Source: DAIDJD01 sp035485275
Lineage (GTDB): Bacteria > Oederibacteriota > JAJYGY01 > DAIDJD01
Assembly (NCBI GenBank): GCA_035485275.1
Contig: DATHOE010000031.1
Coordinates: 1 to 64,000 of the forward strand
DNA length: 64,000 bases
Reading direction: 5' to 3'
A program made the translations under genes and the position numbers. The stretch's first letter is position 1, and each line of letters opens with the position of its first letter. Shown here one piece after another: positions 15,932-24,854 of the stretch. Below the pieces are notes generated by a model, which was given only the letters and a program-made list of their open reading frames with translations, did no database searches and was not told the DNA's origin.

Positions 15932-18900
15932 TCAGCGGACGACGGCGACCTTCAGCATGCGCCGGGCGAGGATTCCGTCGCCGTTATGCACCTCGAAATC
16001 CAGCAGGTAGACCCCGCCGCTCCAGTTTCCGGACAGCTGCAGCTTTCCTGAGCCCCCGTCCGCGCCTTCAGCCACCCTTTGTCCGTCCAGGTTGTAGAGC
16101 GTGGCCACGGCCGAATCCGCGCCGTCCGGGGCGTACTCCACGGTGAAGCTGTTTCCCGACACCGGATTGGGCAGGACCTGGGCGCTCCGCGCCATGCCGT
16201 AGGCCTCCCCGGATTTCACGTTGAGGACCACGATCGTGCGGCTGGTGACCACCTCGTTGGCCCCCGGATCCGCGCGGGCCAGGGTCACCAGGTAGTTGCC
16301 CGGCTGGAGGGGCTGGCCCTGGGAGCTCAGGCCGTTCCATTGGACCGTCGTGGTGCTGCCGTCGGAAAGGGTCACTTTGATGGTCAGGGCGGGGCCGGCG
16401 GAGTTTGTGGACGAGATCACCCCGCTGGCGTCGCCCGAAGGCAGCACCAGGCTCATGCCGATGGGCATGGAGGACTCGTTGGAGAGGTACGCGCTGAGGT
16501 TGACGACCAGCTCGCCGGCGCTGTTGAAGATGCCCAGGCTGGCTGTCCCCGCCTTGGACACCACGGATACCGCCTTGGTCACGGTCGTCACCTGGCCGAA
16601 GCTGTTCACCGAGGTGACCTGGACCGTGTAGACGCCGCTGGCGACGGACTGGCCGCCGTTGTTGGTGGCGTTCCAGACGAGGTCGTTTCCGGCATTGCCG
16701 CCCAGGCCGGTGATGTCCACCTCGGGTCCGCCGCTGGAGGAGACGGTCTGGAGCACGCTGACCTGGTTGGGCGGATTGGCCGAGCTGCCGTTGTAGAGGC
16801 TTCGCACCAGCTCGCCGGCGCTGTTGTAGATGTTGACGGTGATGGAGTAGGGCTGGGGCTCGGGGGTGTCGGTCACCGTGAAGGTCTGGGTCGCCGTGGC
16901 GGTCCAGGTCCAGGTGCGCGTGGCGGTGGCGCTCGGGCTGTCCGTGGACGTGGGCGTGTCCGTCCGCGTCGCGGTGAAGCTGCGCGTCGCGGTGAAACTC
17001 GCCGTCGCGGTGAAGCTGAAGCTCTGGGTGGGCGTGGCCGTGGCGCTGGAAGTGCCCGTATCCGTGGGCGCGGACGTGAAGCTGGCGGTCGCGCTGAGGC
17101 TGGGCGTGGCGGTCGCGGTGGGGGGCTCCGTCGGCGTCAGGGTGGGGCTTCTCGTCGCGCTGAAGCTGGGTGTGACGGTCAGACTGGGGCCGGGCGTCGC
17201 CGTGGGGCTGTCCGTGGGCGACGCGGAGAGGCTGGGCGTCGGGGTCGCGGTCGGCCTTTGGGTCGGGGAGTCACTGACGCTGGGCGTCTGGGTCGCGGTG
17301 GGGGAATCGGTGCGGGTGTCGCTCTGCGTGGGGGAGTCCGTCACGCTGAAGGGCGGGGTCGCGGTGGGGGAGTCGGTGCGGGTGTCGCTCTGCGTGGGGG
17401 AGTCCGTCACGCTGGGCGGCGGGGTCGCGGTGGGAGAGTCGGTGCGCGTGTCGCTTTGGGTCGGGGAGTCGGTGACGCTGGGCGTCTGGGTCTCGGTGGG
17501 CGAGTCGGTGCGGGTGTCGCTCTGGGTGGGGCTGGCGGTGATCGTGACCGTCACCGACTTCGTGTCCGTTTCCGTAGGGGTCGAGGTGGGCGTGGCCGTG
17601 GGGCTGTCCGTCGGCGTGGCGGAGGGGCTGTCCGTGGGCGTCTTTGTCGGGGAGTCGGTGAGCGTGCTGCTGGGGCTGTCGGTGACTGTCTTCGTGGGGG
17701 TGTCCGACGGCGTCCTGGTCGGGGTGTCCGTCGGGGTGTCGCTGGGGGTCACCGAAGGCGTGAAGGTGTCCGTGGGCGTGCCGCAGGCCAGCCCTTCGAT
17801 CTCCACGATCTGCGAGGAGGCGTTGGTGGCGTAGGACATGTTGTAGCTCATGGAATGGGAGAAGGCCCCGGTCGTGGTGGCGTCGTCCGTGTAGACGTAG
17901 TCGCAGCACTCCGTGGCCGAGTTCATGGCGGTCTGGCCGCCGCCCAGCGACATGGTGGGGAGGTTCTGCAGGGCCAGGAAATCGACGTCGATGCTGTTGT
18001 TGGCCAGGTTCACCACGGAGTCGGTGAAGCTGGTGACGGAGCTGTGGGGGGTGTAGAAGGTCCCGCCGACGGGGCTGGCCTCGTTGACGCCGGTGTAATA
18101 GGAGGCGTCCACGTTCCATTCCGCGAAGGCCGCGGCGTAGTTGATGACCAGATTGTAGGCGCCCGTGGGCGGGTTTTTGAGGTAATAGGTGACCATCGAG
18201 TCGTTGTCCACGGATGTGCTGGCGATCGCCGGGCTCAGCGGCAGCCCGTCGTAGGTGATGCTCGTGGGCAGCACGTTGGGATCGGCCTCAATCTGGATGA
18301 GCAGGAGGGGGTCCGTGCCCCCGGGGCTGGTGTAGGAGATGGTGTTGGTGGTCGCGTTCTCGCCGGCGGCGAGCGCCTGCGAGCTCACCAGGCTGGGAGG
18401 GGTGCCGCAGCTGGGCAGGCACTTGCTCATGAGCACCAGGGCGTTCAGCCACACCGTATCCTTGGCCGCGTAGGTGGTGTTGGAATACAGGTCGTAGGTG
18501 GTCGTGTTCTGCCCCACGCTGAAGGCCGGGGAACCGGGCGTGTAGGTGGACACCTGGGGGCAGGGTTCGCTGCCGCAGATGGGAAGCTGGCCCGAGGGTC
18601 CGGTCCATAGGACCGCCTTGGTGCTGGGGTTCAGGATTTCATCGGCATATTTTCCGTCCACCTCGTCCCCGTCGTCGACGTTGTATTCGTTGCCTCCGGC
18701 ACGGCTGAAGGTGACGCCGTTGGGGTTGCAGACGGCGTTGCCGGAGCAGCTCCAGTCCAGGTTGACCGGTTCGGGCCCCGGTCCGTCCTCGGTGGTCTCG
18801 TTGTCGTGCCAAACATTGATGCCGTCGGCGAAAACCAGGGTGGTTTCGCTCGTGTCCGAAGCGAGCTGGTAGACGATGACCAGATATCCCGGGAAGGCTA

Positions 18901-19378
18901 TGCCGAGGCCCCCGGCGCCGGGGGTCATGCTCCAGGAATAGCTCGTGCCCGTCGCGGTCACCAGGGCGGTGACGTCAAAACGGGCGGTGCTGTACCACAG
19001 AAGGTTCCACAGGAAATTGGTGGTCAAAGCCTGGGCCACCACCCCCGTGCCGTTGAAGGTCGCGTCCGAAACCGCGGCGGTCGGCGTTTCCTCGTTTTCC
19101 ACGACCCAGAAGTAGGCCTGGACCACGGTGGCGCCCGGAGGGAGGCTGACCGAAAAATTGCTTCCTGCGGTCGATTCGACCATGGTGTAGTTCAAGCCCA
19201 CACCGCTGATGGTGTTGAACTGGGTGAGGGACTCGGGAGCGGCGGGGGTGGGGGCCGGGCCCGGGCAGGAGCTCACGCCCGTCCCGCCCAAAGCAAAGGC
19301 AGGGGATGAGCCCCAAAGGCTCAAGGCGAGCACAGCTCCAGCCAGGCGGCCGCAGGCTTTTCCCCAGGCCTCTGTCAT
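15932..19378 (-). CDS. giant secreted surface protein: beta-rich domain, WYL-type module, Cys-flanked Ser/Thr-Pro linker, two FlgD-like Ig domains, sorting-like C-terminus
   Basis: The 1148-residue protein starts after AAGGGG and has a signal peptide ending near residue 29 (SPAFA). Domains in order: a beta-rich N-terminal domain paralogous to the gene at 1-1869; a module at about 330-532 ending VEIEGLACG; Cys532; a Ser/Thr-Pro linker of about 310 residues with four in-register 22-residue units; two FlgD-like Ig domains, each carrying FNSAGELV or YNSAGELV; and a final domain of about 80 residues (VLPNPVSGNSFTVEY, GVYLLDFEVHNGDG, ARRMLKVAVV) like type IX secretion/Por C-terminal sorting domains. 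A surface-attached binding or adhesion role is likely. No catalytic site is seen. Confidence 0.85.
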   Translation of the reverse strand: MTEAWGKACGRLAGAVLALSLWGSSPAFALGGTGVSSCPGPAPTPAAPESLTQFNTISGVGLNYTMVESTAGSNFSVSLPPGATVVQAYFWVVENEETPTAAVSDATFNGTGVVAQALTTNFLWNLLWYSTARFDVTALVTATGTSYSWSMTPGAGGLGIAFPGYLVIVYQLASDTSETTLVFADGINVWHDNETTEDGPGPEPVNLDWSCSGNAVCNPNGVTFSRAGGNEYNVDDGDEVDGKYADEILNPSTKAVLWTGPSGQLPICGSEPCPQVSTYTPGSPAFSVGQNTTTYDLYSNTTYAAKDTVWLNALVLMSKCLPSCGTPPSLVSSQALAAGENATTNTISYTSPGGTDPLLLIQIEADPNVLPTSITYDGLPLSPAIASTSVDNDSMVTYYLKNPPTGAYNLVINYAAAFAEWNVDASYYTGVNEASPVGGTFYTPHSSVTSFTDSVVNLANNSIDVDFLALQNLPTMSLGGGQTAMNSATECCDYVYTDDATTTGAFSHSMSYNMSYATNASSQIVEIEGLACGTPTDTFTPSVTPSDTPTDTPTRTPSDTPTKTVTDSPSSTLTDSPTKTPTDSPSATPTDSPTATPTSTPTETDTKSVTVTITASPTQSDTRTDSPTETQTPSVTDSPTQSDTRTDSPTATPPPSVTDSPTQSDTRTDSPTATPPFSVTDSPTQSDTRTDSPTATQTPSVSDSPTQRPTATPTPSLSASPTDSPTATPGPSLTVTPSFSATRSPTLTPTEPPTATATPSLSATASFTSAPTDTGTSSATATPTQSFSFTATASFTATRSFTATRTDTPTSTDSPSATATRTWTWTATATQTFTVTDTPEPQPYSITVNIYNSAGELVRSLYNGSSANPPNQVSVLQTVSSSGGPEVDITGLGGNAGNDLVWNATNNGGQSVASGVYTVQVTSVNSFGQVTTVTKAVSVVSKAGTASLGIFNSAGELVVNLSAYLSNESSMPIGMSLVLPSGDASGVISSTNSAGPALTIKVTLSDGSTTTVQWNGLSSQGQPLQPGNYLVTLARADPGANEVVTSRTIVVLNVKSGEAYGMARSAQVLPNPVSGNSFTVEYAPDGADSAVATLYNLDGQRVAEGADGGSGKLQLSGNWSGGVYLLDFEVHNGDGILARRMLKVAVVR
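17268..17531 (-). repeat. four tandem 66-bp coding repeats
   Basis: Four consecutive units encode DSPTQSDTRTDSPTATPPPS plus VT, with few changes, inside the Ser/Thr-Pro linker. They are nearly identical at DNA level and should change copy number by slippage or recombination. Ends are approximate. Confidence 0.75.
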
Positions 19379-19550
19379 TTGCTTCGCCCCTTGGAATACA
19401 GTTTCTTCTGGCGCATCTGTACCTGGCAGTTCAAACGGTTTAATGGGCCTCTAGATGAGAACCTTCATTAATTGTAGGGCCATCAATTTTTAAAACACTG
19501 CGGATTTAGCCGTTAAATAACCGAAATTCGCTTTTATTCATACAAAGTCT

Positions 19551-22500
19551 TTAATGAACAACGGCAACTTTTATCCAATGGCGGGCGAGGACTCCGCTTC
19601 CCTGATGCACCTCGAAATCGAGCAGATAGACCCCGGCGCTCCAGGAGCCGGACATCTGCAGGTTCCCTGAGGCGTCCGCGCCTTCAGCCACCCTTTGTCC
19701 GTCCAGGTTGTACATCGTAGCGACTGCCATATCCGTGCCGTCGGACTGGTATTTCACGGTGAAGGCGTTTCCGGCCACGGGATTGGGCAGCACTTGGGCG
19801 CTGTCCGCCATGGATGAGGCCGCCCCGGATTTCACGTCCAGAAGCGCGAAGGCCAGGCTCTTGATGATCATGCTGCTTCCGGGCTCGGCCTGGGCCAGGG
19901 TCACCACGTAATTGCCGGGCTGAAGGGGCTGGCCCTGCGCGCTCAGGCCGTTCCAGAGCACCGGCGTGGTGCTTCCATCGGCAAGGGTCACGGTGATGGT
20001 CAGGGCCGGGCTGGGGGAGTTTGGCGACGAGATCACCGCGTTCGCCTTGCCCGGGGGCAGCAGCAGGCTCATGCCGACGGGCAGGGAAGACTCGTTGGAA
20101 AGGGATTCGCTGAGGTTGGCGACCAGTTCCCCGGCGCTGTTGAAGATGGCCAGGCTGGCCATCCCCGCCGTGGACACGATGGACACGGTCGTGGATTGGG
20201 TCTGGACCTGGCCGAAGTTGTTCGTGGTGGTGATTTGGATGTAGTAGGTTCCGCTGGCCACGGCCTGGCCGCCGTTGTTGGCGGCGTTCCAGATGAGCTC
20301 GTTCCCGGCGTTGCCGCCCAGGCCGATGATGTCCACCTGGGGTCCGCCCTTGGAGGAAAGGGTCTGGACCACCGTGGCTTGGTTGGGCGAATTGGCCGAG
20401 CTGCCGTTGTACAGGTTGCGCACCACCTCGCCGGCGCTGTTGTATATGTTGACGGTGACGGAATAGGGCTCCGGCTCCGGGGTGTTGCTCACCGTGAAGG
20501 TCAGCGTCACCGTGGCGGTCTGGGTCCAGGTTCGCGTGGAGGTGAAGCTCGGGCTGTCCGTGGCCGTGGGCGTGTCCGTGGGCGTGGCGGTGAGGCTGTT
20601 GGTCGGGGAGAAGGTGTCGCTCTGGGTCGGCGAGTCCGTGGCGCTGAAGCTGGGGGTGGCCGTGGGCGTGCCCGTGAAGCTCTCGGTCGCGGAGAAGGTG
20701 GCGCTCTGGGTGGGCGAGTCCGTGGCGCTGTAGGTGGGCGTGTCCGTGGACGTGGCGGTGAAGCTGTCGGTCGCTGAGAAGGTCACGCTCTGGGTGGGCG
20801 AGTCCGTGGCGCTGTAGGTGGGGGTGTCCGTGGGCGTGGCGGTGAAGCTGTCGGTCGGGGAGAAGGTGTCGCTCTGGGTGGGGCTGAAGCTTGGGGTGGG
20901 GCTGGCCGTCTGCGTGGGCGAGTCGGTCGGCGAATCGCTTGCCGTGGCCGTCAAGCTTTGCGTGGGCGAGGCAGTGAAGGTGGGGGTGGAGGTCCTCGTC
21001 GGGCTGTCCGAGGGCGTGTCCGTCAGCGAAGTCGTGTCCGTGGGCGAGGGCGTGGACGTGCGGGTGGGGCTGGCCGTGAAGGTCGGGGTGGGTGAGGCCG
21101 TGTTGGTCGGCGAGGGCGTGGACGTGCGGGTGGGGCTGGCCGTGAAGGTCGGGCTCGGAGAGGCCGTGAAGGTCTTGGTGGGGCTCGCGGTGGGGCTGTC
21201 GGTGGCCGTGGGCGTGTCCGTTGAACTGGGGGTGTCGGTCGGGCTGCTGCCGCAGGCCGGCACCTCGTAGGCGCCGATGTCCCAGATCGAGTTGATGGGC
21301 CGCCAGGTGGTGGAGGTGGGGTGGGCGTAGTCCCCGAGCACCGACGGCTCGTTCGCCCCGGCGTCGATGTCCGGGCTGGAGCACTGCAGGTAGAAATCGG
21401 CCGGGCTGCCCGGGGTGGCGTTGATGAAGAGGGGGTTGGCGGCGATCGAGCCGGAGCTGTCCGGGGAGCCGGGGCTGCTCTGCCAGCCGGTGGGTCCGGT
21501 CAGCCCGGTGTAGGTGGTGCCGTTGTACGACTTGAAAAGGCCCGTGGCCGCGCTGGAGCTGTAGTAATCGTTGTGGTCGAAGACCGTGTTGGTCGGCGCG
21601 GCGGAGCAGCCCCCGCCGGTGGTGCCCTCGGTGATGAAGGTGTTGGGGGGGTTGGCGGCGTAGACGATGTTGTTTTCGAAGGTGTTGTCGTTGCTGACGG
21701 TGCTGCCGCTGGAAATGACGATCTCACCCTCGGTGTTCCCGGCGCCGGTGCAGTTGCCGTAGAGGGTGTTGTTGAGGATCTTGTTGTTGCTGGCGTTGCC
21801 GTTGCAGTTGCCGTAGGTGCCGATGTTCAGGCCCGACTGGGTGCCGCCCCACACAATGTTGTTGCTGACCAGGTTGTTGTTGCCGCCGGTGCCCCCGGGC
21901 CCTGAGCCCGTGTATCCCACTTGGATGCCCCAGCCGGAGGTGTCCCCGACGGAGTTGCCCGTGACCGTGCTGTTCGAGGCGCCGTCCAGGAAGATCGCCG
22001 ATCCCCCGGGGTCGGTGGGGTTCGTGACGCCGCCGTCGCAGACGGTGTTGGTGAGATGGTTGCCTTCCACGGTGATGCCGCTGGGGGCGCCGCCGTCGCA
22101 GTCGATGTCGATGGCGTTGTAGTACGCGTTGCAGCTGGTGAGGGTGTTGTTGTCCACCGCGGAGTTGGTCACGACACCCTCCAGGGCGATGATCTTGGCC
22201 GGGTACTGGCCCTGGGAGTTGTTGAAATCGGAGAAGGTGTTTCCCGACACGGTCAGCGCGCTGATGGCGTTTCCGGTGCCATAGGTGTTGGCCTCGACGC
22301 CGAAGGCGTTGGATCCGGAAATGTGGTGGATGTTGTTGTTCAGGATGCTGATGCCGGCGCAGCTGTCCTCGATCATGAACGCGCCATTGTTGGTGTCGGC
22401 GACGTCCAGGTCCTCGATGGTCACGTAATTCCGGCTGAAAAATTCGAAGCGGGCCGAGCCGCTGTAGGACGTGTCGCCGTTGCCCACGAAGACCGTGCCG

Positions 22501-22790
22501 GGGCCGTTGGCCGCGATCAGCGTGACGTTGCCGCCGGCGAGGGTCCCCGACAGATTGACCTGGACGTTTTCGTTGTAGGTACCCGGTTCGATCATGACCG
22601 TGTCCCCCGGGGCGGGCTCGCCCGGGCCGCTGAAGTTGACCGAATCCTGGATGGTGGGCCAGGCATTGGCCAGGCTGGTGCCGTTCTGGAGCCCGGCCCC
22701 GGGGGTGGCGACATACCAAGTCGCTGCCTGGCTATGGGCGGTCAGCAGGCAGAGAGAACCCAGAAAAAATAGCAACTTGTGGCGGTTCAC
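19551..22790 (-). CDS. giant secreted parallel beta-helix protein with Ser/Thr-Pro linker and sorting-like C-terminus
   Basis: GTG 22790 is chosen because AGGAAACC stands right before it; another GTG lies 12 codons upstream. The 1079-residue protein has a signal peptide (LLFFLGSLCLLTAHSQA). A right-handed parallel beta-helix of PbH1 type follows at about 20-505 (WYVATPGAG, GDTVMIEPGTYNENV, then many N-rich coils such as NNNIHHISGSN), the fold of polysaccharide lyases, pectinases and Ca-dependent glycan binders. Cys513 precedes a Ser/Thr-Pro linker of about 255 residues with 84-bp repeats. The C-terminus has two FlgD-like Ig domains and a sorting-like domain, very similar to the protein at 15932-19378. 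Lyase activity is possible but no catalytic residues can be named. Confidence 0.85.
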   Translation of the reverse strand: MNRHKLLFFLGSLCLLTAHSQAATWYVATPGAGLQNGTSLANAWPTIQDSVNFSGPGEPAPGDTVMIEPGTYNENVQVNLSGTLAGGNVTLIAANGPGTVFVGNGDTSYSGSARFEFFSRNYVTIEDLDVADTNNGAFMIEDSCAGISILNNNIHHISGSNAFGVEANTYGTGNAISALTVSGNTFSDFNNSQGQYPAKIIALEGVVTNSAVDNNTLTSCNAYYNAIDIDCDGGAPSGITVEGNHLTNTVCDGGVTNPTDPGGSAIFLDGASNSTVTGNSVGDTSGWGIQVGYTGSGPGGTGGNNNLVSNNIVWGGTQSGLNIGTYGNCNGNASNNKILNNTLYGNCTGAGNTEGEIVISSGSTVSNDNTFENNIVYAANPPNTFITEGTTGGGCSAAPTNTVFDHNDYYSSSAATGLFKSYNGTTYTGLTGPTGWQSSPGSPDSSGSIAANPLFINATPGSPADFYLQCSSPDIDAGANEPSVLGDYAHPTSTTWRPINSIWDIGAYEVPACGSSPTDTPSSTDTPTATDSPTASPTKTFTASPSPTFTASPTRTSTPSPTNTASPTPTFTASPTRTSTPSPTDTTSLTDTPSDSPTRTSTPTFTASPTQSLTATASDSPTDSPTQTASPTPSFSPTQSDTFSPTDSFTATPTDTPTYSATDSPTQSVTFSATDSFTATSTDTPTYSATDSPTQSATFSATESFTGTPTATPSFSATDSPTQSDTFSPTNSLTATPTDTPTATDSPSFTSTRTWTQTATVTLTFTVSNTPEPEPYSVTVNIYNSAGEVVRNLYNGSSANSPNQATVVQTLSSKGGPQVDIIGLGGNAGNELIWNAANNGGQAVASGTYYIQITTTNNFGQVQTQSTTVSIVSTAGMASLAIFNSAGELVANLSESLSNESSLPVGMSLLLPPGKANAVISSPNSPSPALTITVTLADGSTTPVLWNGLSAQGQPLQPGNYVVTLAQAEPGSSMIIKSLAFALLDVKSGAASSMADSAQVLPNPVAGNAFTVKYQSDGTDMAVATMYNLDGQRVAEGADASGNLQMSGSWSAGVYLLDFEVHQGSGVLARHWIKVAVVH
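20550..20885 (-). repeat. four tandem 84-bp coding repeats
   Basis: Four 28-residue units starting DSPTQSDTFSPTDSFTATPT lie in the linker of the beta-helix protein. A second, shorter pair (TFTASPTRTSTPSPT, 22-residue period) lies near 21037-21168. Boundaries are approximate. Confidence 0.7.
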
Positions 22791-22877
22791 GGTTTCCTGA
22801 AGCGGAATTCGGGCCTTCTCAACCACCCTTATTTAATCGCACTTTGCGGCCCGGGACTTGCTGAAAAACGCTATATT

Positions 22878-22903
22878 CCGGTCAAAATCAAGACCGGTTT
22901 TTT
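22878..22903 (+). terminator. hairpin with T run on the plus strand, between two minus-strand genes
   Basis: CCGGTC (22878-22883) pairs with GACCGG (22892-22897) and TTTTTT follows at 22898-22903 on the plus strand. No plus-strand gene precedes it. It could stop antisense transcription, or act as a minus-strand hairpin between the SIS gene and the beta-helix gene. Confidence 0.4.
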
Positions 22904-22929
22904 GTCACATTTTATGATCCCGTACGGAT

Positions 22930-23994
22930 TCATTTGGTCTTGGTGATTTTTTTCAGGCCCCGGGGTTTGGCGGGATCGAGGCCCTTGGCCAAGGCATTGT
23001 AGTACGCGAACCATTGCCCGGGCAAGATCGTGAGCAGGGGGCTCAGGCATTCCTCGACGTCCGCGTCAGCCAGCATGCTGAGGTCGAGTTTGGGGCTCTT
23101 TTTTAGCGAAGCCAGGCCTTTGTCCCGGATGCCCATATGGAAAACCCGGGCGCCCCGTTCCAGGAAATCCTTGGTGCTGCGGAGGCTTTCGGACTGGAGC
23201 GCGCCCGGGACGCTGACATAGAAAACAGGGAAGCCGCGATGCGCCAGGGACACCGGTCCGTGGGCGAAGTCGGCCACGCTGTAGCTCAGGGCCGGCACGC
23301 CGGCGCATTCCTTCATTTTCAATCCGATTTCCTGGGCCACCCCCAGCTGGTAGCCGCGGCCCAGCACCACGCAGGAGCTCAGGGTTTTGAGCCGTCCGGC
23401 CGTCCGGCGCGTGGGCGCTTCGGTTGCGGCCAGCACCGCCTGCATCTGGGCGGGGAGCGCGTCCAAGGCGCGGATCAAGGCCTTGTCGCCCCTCCACAAG
23501 ACCCCCAGAAGGGCCAGGGCGGCGAGTTCCGTGGTGAAGGTCTTGGTGGCCGCGACCGCCCGCTCCGGGCCGGCCCCCAGGTCCACCAGGTGCCTGCTGG
23601 CCCCGGCAAGGCCTGAGCGCGGGTCATTGGTGATGCCCAGGGTGGCGGCGCCCTGCCGCTTGGCCAGGGCCATGACCGCGTTCACGTCGGGCCCCTGCCC
23701 GGACTGCGAGACCCCGATGACGAGGTAGTCCTTGTAGCGGGGACGGGCCCCATACAGGGTGACCAGCGAGGGCGCGGCCAGGGACACCGGTATGCCGGTG
23801 AGCTGCTCCAGGAGGTAGCGCCCGTAGATCGCGGCGTTGTCGGAGCTGCCGCGGGCGGCCAGGACGATGCCCTTGGGTGGTTTGGCCCCCAGGCTTTTCA
23901 GGAGCGGCGCCAGGCCGGCCCTTTCGCGGCGCAGCAGGCCCTCGCAGAGCGCGGGCTGCTCCAGGATTTCGGAGCGCATCACTTCGGCGCTCAT
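22930..23994 (-). CDS. double-SIS-domain sugar-phosphate isomerase/deaminase (GlmD/AgaS/NagB-II type)
   Basis: The 354-residue protein matches the isomerase half of GlmS without the glutaminase half: EILEQPALCEGLL at the start, AARGSSDNAAIYGRYL near 46, GVSQSGQGPDVNAV near 92, AATKTFTTELAAL near 142. Stand-alone proteins of this type are amino-sugar-6-phosphate deaminases (archaeal GlmD, NagB-II, AgaS). Its ATG overlaps the PIG-L stop by 4 bases, so it closes a four-gene amino-sugar operon. The likely reaction is glucosamine- or galactosamine-6-phosphate to fructose- or tagatose-6-phosphate plus ammonia. Confidence 0.85.
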   Translation of the reverse strand: MSAEVMRSEILEQPALCEGLLRRERAGLAPLLKSLGAKPPKGIVLAARGSSDNAAIYGRYLLEQLTGIPVSLAAPSLVTLYGARPRYKDYLVIGVSQSGQGPDVNAVMALAKRQGAATLGITNDPRSGLAGASRHLVDLGAGPERAVAATKTFTTELAALALLGVLWRGDKALIRALDALPAQMQAVLAATEAPTRRTAGRLKTLSSCVVLGRGYQLGVAQEIGLKMKECAGVPALSYSVADFAHGPVSLAHRGFPVFYVSVPGALQSESLRSTKDFLERGARVFHMGIRDKGLASLKKSPKLDLSMLADADVEECLSPLLTILPGQWFAYYNALAKGLDPAKPRGLKKITKTK

Positions 23995-24854
23995 GCCGGC
24001 CCCCCGCCCGTGAGCTGGTCCAGGCGTCCCAGCACCTCGGCGCGGAAGGAGGCGAGGTAGCGGCCGCACAAGGCCTGGGGCGACAGGCCGTCGTCCAGGA
24101 GGAGGGGCGTCAGGTCCATGCCGAAGATCAGGTTTTCATGCGTGTCCGCGGCGTGGCTCTCGAAAAAGGTGGCGTTGGCCTTGCGCCGCCCGCGGGCGGC
24201 CAGGTCATAGCGCTTGCCGCCGGCGATCTGGCTGTCGAAGACGGCCATCAGTGCGTCGCTCAGGTCCTCATGGCCGTCCACGTCCATGACCACCTTGTCC
24301 CCGTCGTTGAGCCAGTCCAGGCCCCGCCAGACCTCGCAACCCACCAGCCTGCGCGGGCGTTGGGCCGGGGGGAGGCGGCGCAGGGCCGCCACCAGCTTGA
24401 GCGCGACGCCCACATGGGTGTCGTGCTTGTCGGCCAGGTTGTGGGTGTATATCTCGCGGGGCCGGGCGGCCCTCACGATGGCCTCGAGGTCGTCGATGGC
24501 CGTGTCCGCCTTCGGGTCCTTGACCGCGCTGGAGGGGTGGTCCAGCTGCAGCTGCAGGGCGTATCCACCGAGAAGGGCCGCTTTGCGCTGCTCCGAGCGG
24601 CGCACGGCGGCCATTTCCGCGTCCGTGTGGTTTTTGTAGGGGCCCGTGCGCGAGCTGCCTGCGCCGTTGGTGACGACCACCCCGCTGAAGGCCTCCCCGG
24701 GTGCGCTGAAGCCCTTCAGGATGGGGTAGAGGGCCATGCATTCAAGGTCGTCCTGGTGGGCGGCCACGCCCAGGAGGGTGGTGCGTTCGAGCGCCGCCTC
24801 GAGGGTGCCGCCCGCGGGCAGGTAGACGTCGGCTCCGGCCTGGGACAGTTTCAC
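23991..24854 (-). CDS. PIG-L/LmbE family N-acetyl sugar deacetylase
   Basis: The 287-residue protein starts at GTG 24854, overlapping the kinase stop (GTGA). The zinc-binding motif appears as GVAAHQDDLECMAL near residue 30 (usual form AHPDDIE), and NLADKHDTHVGVALKLV near 135 supplies the downstream His motif. Family members remove acetyl groups from GlcNAc-containing substrates, including diacetylchitobiose deacetylase of archaea. No signal peptide is present. Its place between a sugar kinase and a SIS deaminase suggests deacetylation of an imported amino sugar or its oligomer in the cytoplasm. Confidence 0.87.
   Translation of the reverse strand: MKLSQAGADVYLPAGGTLEAALERTTLLGVAAHQDDLECMALYPILKGFSAPGEAFSGVVVTNGAGSSRTGPYKNHTDAEMAAVRRSEQRKAALLGGYALQLQLDHPSSAVKDPKADTAIDDLEAIVRAARPREIYTHNLADKHDTHVGVALKLVAALRRLPPAQRPRRLVGCEVWRGLDWLNDGDKVVMDVDGHEDLSDALMAVFDSQIAGGKRYDLAARGRRKANATFFESHAADTHENLIFGMDLTPLLLDDGLSPQALCGRYLASFRAEVLGRLDQLTGGGPA

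Noticed and set aside
16079..18610. 843-codon plus-strand frame, and similar frames at 29612-31681 and 34052-36418
   Set aside because: They lie opposite Ser/Thr-Pro repeats and conserved secreted domains; the repeat bias removes stops on the other strand. No ribosome site or family match.
22878..22903. Terminator of the SIS-gene operon on the minus strand
   Set aside because: The T run is on the plus-strand side of the hairpin; on the minus strand the stem is followed by AATATAGCG. I keep it only as a plus-oriented hairpin of unknown use.
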